The position numbers and the translations under genes were made by a program. Positions 1 through 8,500 of a DNA stretch of 56,181 nucleotides are shown here, one piece after another. The first letter of the stretch is position 1, and each line of letters starts with the position of its first letter. A model generated the notes under the pieces. It ran no database searches, was not told where the DNA came from, and saw nothing but the letters and a program-made list of their open reading frames with translations. The stretch is from JBEHWX01 sp048498995. GTDB lineage: Bacteria > Bacteroidota > Ignavibacteria > OLB7. The DNA is taken from contig JBEHWX010000034.1 in NCBI GenBank assembly GCA_048498995.1, positions 1 to 56,181 of the forward strand. The letters run 5' to 3'.

Positions 1-234
1 TGCGGCTACCGGACGAACAAGGCTCCCCGTCTCGGACGGTAGGCGCAGCTCTTCAGGCTGCGCCGTGATACCGCGAACAGCGCACGCTGAAGACGTGCGG
101 CTACCGAAATGAGCGCACGTTGAAGACGTGCGGCTACCGGACGAACAAGGCTCCCCGTCTCGGACGGTAGGCGCAGCTCTTCAGGCTGCGCCGTGATACC
201 GCGAACAGCGCACGCTGAAGACGTGCGCCTACCG
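1..234. repeat. Two direct copies of a ~106-bp intergenic repeat (period 128)
   Basis: The sequence starting at 1 recurs almost perfectly at 129, with copies of about 106 bases separated by a 22-base linker. Each copy contains the phrase 'ctgaagacgtgcg(g/c)ctacc' and the partly complementary phrase 'cagctcttcaggctgcgcc', so each unit can fold on itself. The linker holds another short version of the 'gaagacgtgcggctaccg' phrase. The first copy starts at the window edge, so the array may extend further. No coding function is supported here. It looks like an interspersed intergenic repeat family downstream of the TonB receptor gene. Confidence 0.85.
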
Positions 235-290
235 ACATCCGGCCACCGATGTATATTCTCTTCGATATTTGGCGAAGGTGCGCCGGATCT

Positions 291-2384
291 CTAATGAATG
301 GTCAGGCGCGTCGTGAAATAGAAGCTGCGTCCCCGACCGGGCTCGAAATATCGGTCGCCGGCCGCGTTGACCGTCACCGACGTGTTGTAGCGCGTGTCGA
401 ACACATTCTCGACGCCGACGAAGGCCGTGGCCCCCAGCAGGAGGCCGAACAATATCGGCGGCCCATCCGGGGCGCTGTATCCCAGGCGAAGGTTGACGAT
501 CGTATATCCGGGGGAGCTGGCGCTGTTGGCGTCGTTGACCGGGATGCTGGATGTGGAGCGGAGGTCGAGGCCGGCCTGCAGCGCGGCATCCCCGGCCCAC
601 GGCGTGACGTAGGTAAGCGCCGCCTGCAGGCTCCCCGGCGCGACGCCCGGCACTCTGTTGCCGTCATACGTCACGCCGTCGGCCGTGTAGCTTCTGAAGC
701 GCGCGTCGGTAAAGGCGTAGCCGATTCTCGCGACCAGCCCCGAGATCGGCGTCAGCATCATCGAAAGCTCCGCGCCGCGATGTCGGGCCGAGCCGGCGTT
801 CCGGTAGAAATCACGGCCGGGGAAATTCTCCTCCTGAAACGGAATCAGCTCGTCGGTGATGTCGATGGAGTAGACCGCCAGCTCCGCCGAGAGGAGCTTT
901 CCGAGGTGCCCTCGGATCCCCGCTTCCATCGAGAGCGCGTGCTGCGGCTCGAGGTCCGGATTGAAGCCTCCGGCGCCGTCGGGACGATTGGCCAGCTCGG
1001 TTGTCGTCGGCGTCTCGAACGCGGTGCCGACGTTGCCGTAGAGGCTCAGTGCCTCCACCGGCGCCCAGAGCAGGCCTATCGACGGGCTGACGGCGTCCAT
1101 GGTCCGATTCCCGGAATCATCGGGATCGTCCGGCGTGACGAGGCTGTCGTCGACCACGAATCGCGTCCGGTCGTAGCGGACGCTTCCCATCATCCTGAGC
1201 GGCCCGACGATCGGGAGGGAGGCCTGGAGGAAGGAGCCGAGGCCGGTCACCGTCTCCCGCTGATCGAGCGCGAGCGCGCCGCGGTGCCCGTTCTGGTTCA
1301 CGTAGTTCTGCCGGTCGTCGGCCTGAAGGTCCAGGTCGGCGCCGAGAGCCAGGTCGATCCGGCGTCCGAGCAGGTCGAGGCGGCCGGAGAGGAGTCCCCG
1401 CAGTCCGCCGGCGGTCCGTCCGAGATCGATGATCCGGCCGACGATCGGATTGTAGACGCGGCGGCCGATCACGTGTCCGCCGAGCTCCAGGTTGGCGCCT
1501 CCGAGCGCGTGGCTCCAGGTAAGCCCGGCCTGCGCCTGATGTCCCGATTTGCCGGTCGCCTGTTTCACGTTCGTGGCGTATGCCTGAAGGGGATTTTCGT
1601 CGAGCATCGCGCGTGACAGCGAGCCGGGATTATCCGCGGAGAATTCGACATACTCCGTGTTCAGCCGAAGCTCATCCCCCTCCGAGGGACGGTAGGCGAG
1701 CTCTCCGACGCCGCGCGTGGCCCGGGCGGCGCTGTGCTCGCGATATCCGTCGAAGTCCATGCGGGACACGTCGCCGGTATAGGCGAGCGCGCCGGAGGTG
1801 GCGCCGAATCCGACACCCAGCCTACGCAGGCCGGCCCCCATGTCGGTCGCGCGAATGGTGAGCTCGGGGAGGGAGGGAGCCGGGGCGCTCCGGAGCAGGA
1901 GCACGCCGCCGGAGGCATTTCCGTACAGAGACGCTCCCGGCCCGCGGATCACCTCCGCGCGATCCAGCAGATCCGGATCGATCGATTCGAGCAAGCTCTG
2001 TCCGTCGGCGAAGGTGGCCGGGATGCCGTCGAGCGCCACCCGCACGCCGCGCACGCCGAACTGCGTCCGCGCGCCGAAGCCGCGAATCGAGATCCGGTCC
2101 CCGACGGCGTAGTTGTAGCGGTTATCCGCCTGTACTCCGGGGATCGCGGTGAGAATCTCGTCGAGCGCCATTCCGGGACGTCCCGGGAGCGCATCGGCGA
2201 CCGAGACGGAGAAGGGGATCGAGTCGAGCGCGACCGGCGTGCGGAGCGCCTCGATCACCACATCGGGCAGCCTGACGGTATCCTGTTTCTGGGCATGGGC
2301 GGCCGGCGCCAGAAGCGCAAGGGAGATCGCCGCGCCGATGCCGTGCATCGCGCCGGCGCGTGCCGTGCGGAAACGTCTGATCAT
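291..2384 (-). CDS. TonB-dependent outer-membrane receptor
   Basis: This 697-residue protein is an outer-membrane beta-barrel that imports a scarce ligand using TonB energy. A signal peptide covers about residues 1-31, with the c-region ending in AHA. A TonB-box-like stretch (DTVRLPDVVIEAL) follows. The plug domain has the classic RISIRGFGAR and AEVIRGPGASLYGNASGGV motifs at about residues 95-165, and the barrel runs to a C-terminus ending in aromatic/hydrophobic beta-strands (RSFYFTTRLTIH). Length is normal for the family. The substrate cannot be read from sequence. It is the last gene of a run whose head is a PQQ/lanthanide-type alcohol dehydrogenase, so lanthanide-chelate or PQQ uptake are possible alongside ferric siderophore or copper. 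That link is inference only. Confidence 0.93.
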   Translation of the reverse strand: MIRRFRTARAGAMHGIGAAISLALLAPAAHAQKQDTVRLPDVVIEALRTPVALDSIPFSVSVADALPGRPGMALDEILTAIPGVQADNRYNYAVGDRISIRGFGARTQFGVRGVRVALDGIPATFADGQSLLESIDPDLLDRAEVIRGPGASLYGNASGGVLLLRSAPAPSLPELTIRATDMGAGLRRLGVGFGATSGALAYTGDVSRMDFDGYREHSAARATRGVGELAYRPSEGDELRLNTEYVEFSADNPGSLSRAMLDENPLQAYATNVKQATGKSGHQAQAGLTWSHALGGANLELGGHVIGRRVYNPIVGRIIDLGRTAGGLRGLLSGRLDLLGRRIDLALGADLDLQADDRQNYVNQNGHRGALALDQRETVTGLGSFLQASLPIVGPLRMMGSVRYDRTRFVVDDSLVTPDDPDDSGNRTMDAVSPSIGLLWAPVEALSLYGNVGTAFETPTTTELANRPDGAGGFNPDLEPQHALSMEAGIRGHLGKLLSAELAVYSIDITDELIPFQEENFPGRDFYRNAGSARHRGAELSMMLTPISGLVARIGYAFTDARFRSYTADGVTYDGNRVPGVAPGSLQAALTYVTPWAGDAALQAGLDLRSTSSIPVNDANSASSPGYTIVNLRLGYSAPDGPPILFGLLLGATAFVGVENVFDTRYNTSVTVNAAGDRYFEPGRGRSFYFTTRLTIH

Positions 2385-2474
2385 AGCGGTGTGTCGTTCG
2401 GATGCGCCGGCCCCCTCGGGCCCGGTCGCGCGAAAGATACTGTGTCGTCGAGAGATGTAGCGGGTATCCGGCGC

Positions 2475-3428
2475 TCATGCCGGCTCCGATGTTCCCTCTC
2501 CTTTTCCGGAAATGGTCTGTGCGTGATTCAGCGCGGCCACGAGCGAGACGCCGCCGAGAATATTTCCGAGGAGTGTCGGCGTCATGAACTGGCCGATCAT
2601 CGTCGCGACCGTCGCGCGTTCGGTCACCACCATGTAGCCGACCTCGACGGTGCCGACCACGATGTGGCTGAACGCGCCGATCCCGACCAGATAGGTGATG
2701 ATCACGATGATCGCCACCTTATTTTCGCCGAGGCTGCCGAGCAGCCACACGAGCAGGGCAATGAGCCAGCCGGCGAAGATCCCCTTGAGGAACGTGAGAC
2801 CGAATCCGAACGAGAGCGCCTCCGCGCCGATCTCCGCCATGGCGCGCCGCGTCTCCGCGTCGAAGATCTCGCTTGCGCCGGCCACCCACGCGAACAGCAG
2901 CGCGCCGACAAAATTGCTGATGAGCACCACGATCCAGAGCCGCGCCACCTTGCCAAGCGTCTCCCGGTCGCGTCGCGCCAGCAGCGGGATGATCGGCGTC
3001 AGCGTGTTCTCGGTGAAGAGCTGCTGGCGCCCGAGGTTGACGATCAGGAAGCCGACGCTGTAGCCGAGCTTGGCCACGAGCGGACGCCAGCGCGCATCCG
3101 GGAGATGGCTGCGCAGAAGTCCCTCCGCGACGAAGGAGAATCCCATCGAGAGTCCCGCGGCAAGCCCGGACCATGCGAGGGCGGACGGCGGGCGCTCCAG
3201 CTCCTCCTCACCTTCCTTCCGGATCACCTCGTGGATGATGTGCGCGCCGATGGCAACCCGCTCCTCGGCGCGCTGCATCTCCTTGTCGTCCAGCTCCGGA
3301 GCATGCTCCGGTGTCGGCTCCGCCTTCCGCTCCTCGCCACCCTGGTTCGCGCCCTCCCGCGTCTCTTCGTTCCGCTTCTCGTCCTTCGACTGGTCGTCCG
3401 TCGGCTGTTCGTTCGACTGCTCGGGCAT
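2475..3428 (-). CDS. Formate/nitrite transporter (FNT) family protein
   Basis: This 317-residue inner-membrane protein has a long charged, Glu/Lys-rich cytoplasmic N-terminus (about residues 1-80) followed by a six-helix FNT fold. Recognisable are the GLAAGLSMGFSFVAEG helix, the LGRQQLFTENTLTP segment, which is the conserved FNT asparagine loop, and the final TPTLLGNILGG helix. FNT proteins pass small monovalent anions such as formate or nitrite. The long acidic/basic leader resembles the YfdC branch rather than classical FocA. A GGAG ribosome site lies 8 bases before the start. It sits between the TonB receptor and the beta-propeller gene on the same strand. Export of formate made by C1 or alcohol oxidation would fit the neighbourhood but is inference. 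Confidence 0.88.
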   Translation of the reverse strand: MPEQSNEQPTDDQSKDEKRNEETREGANQGGEERKAEPTPEHAPELDDKEMQRAEERVAIGAHIIHEVIRKEGEEELERPPSALAWSGLAAGLSMGFSFVAEGLLRSHLPDARWRPLVAKLGYSVGFLIVNLGRQQLFTENTLTPIIPLLARRDRETLGKVARLWIVVLISNFVGALLFAWVAGASEIFDAETRRAMAEIGAEALSFGFGLTFLKGIFAGWLIALLVWLLGSLGENKVAIIVIITYLVGIGAFSHIVVGTVEVGYMVVTERATVATMIGQFMTPTLLGNILGGVSLVAALNHAQTISGKGEGTSEPA

Positions 3429-3495
3429 GTGAAGATCTCCATTGATGCGCGCTCGGCGTCGTTGGTCGGATGCTCCGATAGCGGAGTATCCCGCG

Positions 3496-4557
3496 TTACC
3501 GTCCCATCGCGATGCCCCACGGTCCGTCGCCGGACTTGACGTTGGCGACGACCCGATTGGTGGCCAGGTCGATCACCGAGATCGTGTTCGACAGGGAGTT
3601 TGCCGCGTAGAGCCGCTTGCCATCCGGCGTCAGCGCGATACCCCAGGGACGCTCGCCGACCTTGACCGAGGCGACCACCTTGTGGCTGGCCGCGTCGACG
3701 ACGGAGATGGTGTTGCCGCGGCCGTTGGAGACGTAGATCCTCCGGCCATCCTTCGAGACCACCACGCACATCGGCCGCGCGGCGGCACCTCCCATCCGGA
3801 TGGCGTCGATCACCTTGTGCCGCTTCGCGTCGACGATCGCCAGCGTCCCGCCGTTCTCGGAGGTGACGTAGGCGCGGCGCCCATCCGGGGAGAAGGCGGC
3901 GGCGCGCGGGCGGGGATCGACCAGGAACGTCGTCACAAGGCGGTTCGTGCGGGCGTTGATCACCGAGATGGTGTTGCTGCTCTCCGAGGTCACATAGACC
4001 CAGCGGCCATCGGGGCTGATCGCCACCCCCTCGGGCTCGATGCCGACCACGAGCGTGGCGATCACGCGACCGCTCCTGATGTCGGTGACCGACGCGGTTC
4101 CGGCATCCTCGTTCGAGCTGTAGAGCCGTCCGCGGTGTCCGTCCACGGCGAACTGTTCCGGGTCGGTGCCGACCTTGTAGCGGGCGACCACCTTCCGGCT
4201 GGCCACGTCGATCGCGACGATCCGCTCCTCGTCCTGCCGCGCCGTGGCCGGCTGGCGCACCGGCTGCGCCGCCTGCTGGCGCCACATCCTGCGGCTTACC
4301 GCCACGTAGACGCGGCGTCCGTCCGCCGAGCGCTGGATGCCGCGGGGGCGCCCACCCACGTCGATGCTCGCGACGACGCGGTTGGTCCCGACGTCGATCA
4401 CGGTGACGGTGCCGTCGCGCTCGTTGCTGACGTAGGCGAGCGTGGGGCGCGTCGCGGCGAGATCGGGCTCGATCGAGAAGGGGAGGAGAAGTCCGGCGAG
4501 GATCGCCGCGGCCATCCATCCGGCGCGCGGCCAGGCATGGGGTCGTCGAATGCTCAT
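3496..4557 (-). CDS. Exported YVTN-type beta-propeller protein
   Basis: The protein is 353 residues from the chosen start. An open frame extends about 105 codons further upstream, but only the ATG at 4557 puts a signal peptide (WMAAAILAGLLLPFSIEPDLA) at the N-terminus, and the upstream part is low-complexity. The mature protein is made of about seven blades repeating the pattern YV-(T/S)-(S/N)-x-x-(S/G)-x-T-(I/V)-S-V-(I/V)-D with R-V-V-A motifs, typical of YncE/YVTN seven-bladed propellers. Beta-propellers of this kind recur beside PQQ alcohol dehydrogenase genes, where their role is unclear. Here it lies downstream of two cytochrome c genes and the oxidase block, so a periplasmic accessory role in PQQ-linked oxidation is plausible. 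Confidence 0.88.
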   Translation of the reverse strand: MSIRRPHAWPRAGWMAAAILAGLLLPFSIEPDLAATRPTLAYVSNERDGTVTVIDVGTNRVVASIDVGGRPRGIQRSADGRRVYVAVSRRMWRQQAAQPVRQPATARQDEERIVAIDVASRKVVARYKVGTDPEQFAVDGHRGRLYSSNEDAGTASVTDIRSGRVIATLVVGIEPEGVAISPDGRWVYVTSESSNTISVINARTNRLVTTFLVDPRPRAAAFSPDGRRAYVTSENGGTLAIVDAKRHKVIDAIRMGGAAARPMCVVVSKDGRRIYVSNGRGNTISVVDAASHKVVASVKVGERPWGIALTPDGKRLYAANSLSNTISVIDLATNRVVANVKSGDGPWGIAMGR

Positions 4558-4891
4558 GGTGTCGGTGCTTGCGTTCGTGCGGGCATGTTCGTCGAGGAAT
4601 ACCGCACCAAACCCCGTACCCAATCGGCGCGTGTCGGTGCCGGAGCCCATATCCCGGAGCCCGTATCCCGGAGCCCGTGTCAGTAGAGATGCGTGCGGTG
4701 CTCGGGGAGGCGCTTCGGTCGGGATAGGGGGTGGACTACCGTGTCGATGGGGCGTGCCGGGGGAGCATCTCGCCGGGGAGGGTTCGCGAGGAGCGATCAT
4801 CCGCCGGCCGCGCCCGCGATCGGCGGCAGCACGGAATCGAGGCGCGCCGTCTCCCTGTTCCGCTCCCGGCATCCGCTCACGCTCCCTCGGA
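4558..4891. other. Intergenic stretch with three 14-bp tandem repeats
   Basis: No gene is supported in these 334 bases between the small cytochrome c gene and the beta-propeller gene. At 4641-4682 there are three head-to-tail 14-base units of the form cggagccc(a/g)tatcc, the last one diverged. The stretch is open in the beta-propeller frame, but the encoded peptide is Arg/Pro-rich and unlike its neighbours. Confidence 0.6.
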
Positions 4892-5293
4892 TCAATGCAG
4901 CGTGTAGAGATAGGCGGCGATGTCCCGCGCGTCGGCCTCGGTCACCCCCATCTCCGGCATCGCGTTGCCGGGCACCACCTGTTGCGGGTGCATGACCCAC
5001 CTCATCATGTTCGGCGGAGAATTGGTCAGCATGCCGGCCAGATAGGAGCGGCCGGCGATTCCCTCGAGCGACGGCCCGACGCTGGCGTCGGCGCCGGGGA
5101 CGCCGGGGATCTCGTGGCAGGAGCCACACCCGTACTTCCTGATCGCCACCTCGCCGCGGCGCGGGCTGCCGCCGGTCAGCTCCCTGGCCAGCGCCTCACG
5201 GTCGTCGCGCCGCTCGCATCCGGTGGCCACGATCGCCAGGAGCGCAAGCGCCGGGATGAACTGGATTCGTCGTGAACGCGCGGCATTGCTCAT
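4892..5293 (-). CDS. Small lipoprotein c-type cytochrome
   Basis: This 133-residue protein has a lipoprotein signal whose lipobox ends at about Cys26 (LLAIVATGC). The mature part is a class I cytochrome c domain with one CGSCH haem-binding motif at about residues 56-60 and a C-terminal AMPEMG segment (Met112 or Met115) that can supply the axial methionine. The start at 5293 puts the signal peptide at the N-terminus; a start nine codons upstream is possible. It is 89 bases downstream of the CtaG-like gene, so it is probably a membrane-anchored periplasmic electron carrier serving the oxidase encoded upstream. No regulatory signal is visible. Confidence 0.88.
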   Translation of the reverse strand: MSNAARSRRIQFIPALALLAIVATGCERRDDREALARELTGGSPRRGEVAIRKYGCGSCHEIPGVPGADASVGPSLEGIAGRSYLAGMLTNSPPNMMRWVMHPQQVVPGNAMPEMGVTEADARDIAAYLYTLH

Positions 5294-5382
5294 CGTAGTG
5301 TATCTCCATTGCGCCATCATGCTGGCGCGTTGTCGTGCATCTGCTCGTCATCTGCCGTCGTCGATCGATGCGGGCGGATCGC

Positions 5383-6462
5383 TCACGGCTCGTTGGAAGC
5401 CGGCGCCGCGGAGGCCGGCGTCAGGGAGGCCGTCACCGCGGCGCCGGTCATCGCGCTCTCCGGGAGGGTGCTCTCGGCGGCCGTCGATCCGGCTGCCTCA
5501 TCGGGGCCGGACGCGCGCAGCCAGCTCGCGAAGAAGACGAGCGCGGCCGCCAGATAGACCACGCCGGCCGGAACCCACATGATCAGTCCGCCGAGCTGCT
5601 GATCCTCGAGCGGCGTAAGCCCCCACGCCGCGGTCGAATGCTCGTAGATCGGATACCAGACCGTGCTCGAAAAGGTGAGGAACGCGCCGAGGATGCTGCT
5701 GTGGACCGCGGTGGTGAACACATAGAGCACCGCCGCGCCGTAGCCGAGGCGTCCTTCCCCTCCATGGACGATCGCCCAGCAGAAGAGGAGCGCCGAGCCG
5801 AGGAAGCTCACGTGCTGCAACGTGTGGACCAGCTCGTTCCGCGTCGCGGCCTGGAAGAGCGTCGGGATATGCCACAGCCAGAGCGCGGCGGCGTGGATGG
5901 TCCAGGCCGCCAGCGGTGACGTCAGCGTGCTCCAGGAGCGGCGCACCGGCGCCAGCATGCCGACCCGGCCGAGCGCGCGGCGCCAGGAGATCGGCAGCGC
6001 CCAGAGGAAGGGGATCAGCGGACGGCCGAGTACCAGAAGCGGCGCGGCAACGAGCATCAGCAGCTCGTGCTGCACCATGTGCGCCGCGAACAGCACCTCG
6101 CCGATCGGATGCACCGGCGAGACCAGCGCCACCACCAGCGCGAGCCATCCGAGCGCGAAGCAGACCGTCTCCCACCGCCTGATTCCGCGTCCCGTCGATG
6201 CTCCCCTCCAGAGCCGGGCGACGCCGACCGCGTAGAGCACTCCGGTGATGAGGAGTGGGATCACGATCCCCGGATCCCAGCTCCAGCTCGCCAGCAGATC
6301 GTGCGGCTCCGGAGGCTCTCCCTCGTGCGCCAGCGCCGGCATCGCCGCCAGCCAGAGCAGGGGCGGGAGGGCGCGCCGGAGCATCGATCCGGCACGCTCC
6401 GTGATCCGGAGGCGCCGGCTCACGTGCCGCGGCCGCGTGCATGTCGAGGGGCTCTGGTTCAT
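5383..6462 (-). CDS. ctaG: CtaG-like cytochrome c oxidase assembly protein (caa3_CtaG)
   Basis: This is an integral membrane protein of 359 residues from 6462, or 333 from the internal ATG at 6384. The later start would give a cleaner signal sequence (LLWLAAMPALA); the earlier one is 10 bases after the MscS stop with a weak AAGAG ribosome site. About seven hydrophobic helices follow, with the family's histidine-rich motifs: HMVQHELLMLVAAPLLVLGRP, ALWLWHIP, LVHTLQHVSFLGSALLFCWAIV, and a final GGLIMWVPAGVVY helix. The caa3_CtaG family is tied to assembly of caa3-type oxidases, generally taken to involve copper delivery. This agrees with the oxidase genes just upstream. The last ~45 residues are an Ala/Ser-rich tail. 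Confidence 0.88.
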   Translation of the reverse strand: MNQSPSTCTRPRHVSRRLRITERAGSMLRRALPPLLWLAAMPALAHEGEPPEPHDLLASWSWDPGIVIPLLITGVLYAVGVARLWRGASTGRGIRRWETVCFALGWLALVVALVSPVHPIGEVLFAAHMVQHELLMLVAAPLLVLGRPLIPFLWALPISWRRALGRVGMLAPVRRSWSTLTSPLAAWTIHAAALWLWHIPTLFQAATRNELVHTLQHVSFLGSALLFCWAIVHGGEGRLGYGAAVLYVFTTAVHSSILGAFLTFSSTVWYPIYEHSTAAWGLTPLEDQQLGGLIMWVPAGVVYLAAALVFFASWLRASGPDEAAGSTAAESTLPESAMTGAAVTASLTPASAAPASNEP

Positions 6463-6472
6463 CGTGCTCTTT

Positions 6473-7381
6473 TCATCCGTCGACCGGCTCCTTCTTCCGG
6501 CCGATGTTGATGTCCAGGGTTGACGGGGGAATGATCTGCGTGGTCGCCGAGCCGAAGTTGATGCGTCCGTTGGTCGCGGCCAGCTCCTCGGCGATGCGGG
6601 TGAAGATCCGATCCTGCGTGGTGCGACGCCGGTTGTACTGCACCACGTAGCGGATGGTGAACTCCATCCAGTTGTCGGTGACCACGAGCGTGACCAGCGG
6701 CTCGACCGAGGTCGGCTGCGTGAGATAGGTGCCGGTGATCTTCTCCCAGGATTTCTCCGCCAGCGCCGAAAATTCATCGGTGACCTCCTTGGCAACCCGC
6801 AGCAGAATGCCGCGCGCGGTCTCGATGTCGCCGTCGCTCCGGATCGGGATGCGGATCTCGTCCCAGAGGAAGGGGAAGTTGCCGGTATAGTTGAAGACCG
6901 GCTCCTTGAAGATGAAGCTGTTGGCGATCAGGACGATGCGTCCATTGTACATGTCGCTGTGCACCCACTGGCCGATCTCCATCACACGGGTACGGAGGAT
7001 GCCGATATCGATCACGTCTCCCCGGATGCCGCCGAGCTCCACGCGATCGCCGACGCGATAGAAGCGCGCGAAGAGAATGGCGAGCCAGCCGGCGAAGCTG
7101 GCGATCACCTCCTGCGCGGCGAAGGCGAGGCCGGCGCCGAGCACGCCGGCGGCCACCGAAAGGCTGCCGAGCGAGATGCCGAAGACGACACCGGCGAGTA
7201 TCAGAAAGAGGCTCGCGGCAAGGAGCGCCACCAGCATCCGGATGCGCGCCCGGTCGGCCGCGTCATCGACGATGCGCGCCATCCGGCGGGCCAGCAGCAT
7301 CGCCAGCGGCGCGAGGAGCGCGGCCAGGGCGCAGAGCGCCACGAGCCTGTGTACCAGCGATGCCGAAAGCCAAGCTCTCAT
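6473..7381 (-). CDS. MscS-family mechanosensitive ion channel
   Basis: This 302-residue protein has two or three N-terminal membrane helices followed by the MscS pore-lining helix and beta domain. Key signatures are the Gly/Ala-rich TM3 (GVLGAGLAFAAQEVIASFAGW) at about residues 80-105, the FYRVGDRVELGGIRGDVIDIGILRTRV beta domain just after it, and the later cytosolic alpha/beta region. It opens under membrane tension to release small solutes. It lies between the oxidase genes and ctaG on the same strand, which is an unusual position. It is not a known oxidase component, so it may simply ride in the transcript. Confidence 0.92.
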   Translation of the reverse strand: MRAWLSASLVHRLVALCALAALLAPLAMLLARRMARIVDDAADRARIRMLVALLAASLFLILAGVVFGISLGSLSVAAGVLGAGLAFAAQEVIASFAGWLAILFARFYRVGDRVELGGIRGDVIDIGILRTRVMEIGQWVHSDMYNGRIVLIANSFIFKEPVFNYTGNFPFLWDEIRIPIRSDGDIETARGILLRVAKEVTDEFSALAEKSWEKITGTYLTQPTSVEPLVTLVVTDNWMEFTIRYVVQYNRRRTTQDRIFTRIAEELAATNGRINFGSATTQIIPPSTLDINIGRKKEPVDG

Positions 7382-7454
7382 CTAATCACTCACATCCGTT
7401 GCTGAGGGCGCGCGCGCCGCGCCGGAACCGGATCCCGTGGATTCGTCCGGCCGC

Positions 7455-7492
7455 GGGATCATCGTCACGCGGGATCATCGTCACGCGGGATC
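7455..7492. repeat. 16-bp tandem repeat (2.4 copies)
   Basis: The unit gggatcatcgtcacgc occurs at 7455-7470 and 7471-7486, with a partial third copy (gggatc) running into the last codons of the small membrane protein gene. It lies in the ~110-base gap between that gene and the MscS gene. No hairpin or coding meaning is apparent. Confidence 0.8.
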
Positions 7493-7892
7493 ACTTCTGA
7501 CAGGCGCTGAGGATGAAGACCGGGATCCCCTGCGCCACGATGGTCACGAGGAGCATGATGCTGGTGAGCAGGCCGAGCAGCGCCAGAAATCGGCTGCGGT
7601 GGATCACCCCACCCTCATCATCGGGCCAGCCGCGTCCGGCGCGCCGCCAGTTCCGCCACGCCAGCGCACCGGCGCCGAGCCCGAGCAGGAAGGCGATCGC
7701 GGTCGAGATGTGGAGCGCCATGTCGGCCTCCGGGCCATGAGCGCAGACCCAGGGAACGAGCGCGTAGCTGACGACCAGATGCGCCAGGAAGATCACCGCC
7801 GGCGCGATCAGGCCGACCCAGATCGAGAGTGTCCCGGTATCCTTCCGAAAGAAGCTCTTCCGTTCCATGCTCATCCCTTCCGGTTCCATCAT
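7491..7892 (-). CDS. Small membrane protein of the oxidase operon, unrecognised
   Basis: The protein is 133 residues if translation starts at 7892, where ATG overlaps the subunit III stop as ATGA. A start at 7868 (125 residues) is equally possible because a GGAAGG ribosome site lies 7 bases before it. It has about four hydrophobic segments: GLIAPAVIFLAHLVVSYALV, ALHISTAIAFLLGLGAGAL, and a last pair within FLALLGLLTSIMLLVTIVAQGIPVFIL. I do not recognise a family. Its place directly after subunit III makes it a candidate accessory or fourth subunit of the caa3-type oxidase, by position only. It ends in a short tandem repeat. Confidence 0.8.
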   Translation of the reverse strand: MMEPEGMSMERKSFFRKDTGTLSIWVGLIAPAVIFLAHLVVSYALVPWVCAHGPEADMALHISTAIAFLLGLGAGALAWRNWRRAGRGWPDDEGGVIHRSRFLALLGLLTSIMLLVTIVAQGIPVFILSACQK

Positions 7893-8500
7893 AGCAGCCT
7901 CGGAAGCCAGTAGATCACGAAATAGAGGGCCAGCCACGCGGCCACCACGAAGTACCAGTAGAGCCCGTTGACGTTCACGTCCAGCCGGTGCTTCTCGTCC
8001 AGCTCGTGGCCGAGGAGCCAGACCACCAGCACGATTGTCTCCAACACCGACGCCAACAGGTGTGCCAGATGCAGCCCCAGGCTCCACCACACGATGGAGC
8101 CGTAGGCGTCGTTGAACCACTTGGTGTGCATCGCCGGGAACTCGTGGAACCGGAGGACCACCGTGGCCGCGCCGATGACGCAGAAGATCACGAGGGCGAT
8201 CACGATCGGCCGCTTCCGCTCGCCACGGACGGCGGCGCGGTCGGCCCAGTACATCGGCAGCGTGCTCAGGGCGATCAGCGCCATGTTGATCGTGCCGAGC
8301 AGCAGATCCGGCGGCTGCGTCCGCACCGGCGGCCAGACCACGAAGTGCTGACGGAGGTAGAGATAGGTGGCGATCAGCAGCACCACCATCATCCCCTCGA
8401 TCACGATCATCATCATCACTCCCCACCAGAGGGTGGAGCGGGTGTCGTAGGCGACCGTCGGCAGCTTGGAAACGTCGATGACGGGACGTGATCTGTTCAT
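7889..8500 (-). CDS. coxC: Cytochrome c oxidase subunit III
   Basis: This 203-residue protein has about five membrane helices and no haem ligands, as expected for the short subunit III of caa3-type oxidases. Family signatures include the FNDAYGSIVWWSLGLHLAHLLASVLET stretch and the C-terminal WYFVVAAWLALYFVIYWLPRLL helix. The ATG at 8500 overlaps the subunit I stop as ATGA, which implies translational coupling and settles the start, although the frame stays open far upstream. Subunit III stabilises the catalytic core during turnover. It lies between subunit I and the small membrane protein. Confidence 0.93.
   Translation of the reverse strand: MNRSRPVIDVSKLPTVAYDTRSTLWWGVMMMIVIEGMMVVLLIATYLYLRQHFVVWPPVRTQPPDLLLGTINMALIALSTLPMYWADRAAVRGERKRPIVIALVIFCVIGAATVVLRFHEFPAMHTKWFNDAYGSIVWWSLGLHLAHLLASVLETIVLVVWLLGHELDEKHRLDVNVNGLYWYFVVAAWLALYFVIYWLPRLL

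Noticed and set aside
1..234. CRISPR array
   Set aside because: Only two long units with a 22-base linker that itself contains part of the repeat; unit length and lack of unique spacers do not fit CRISPR.
249..3539. Plus-strand frames opposite the TonB receptor and FNT genes
   Set aside because: No recognisable domains and full overlap with well-supported minus-strand genes.
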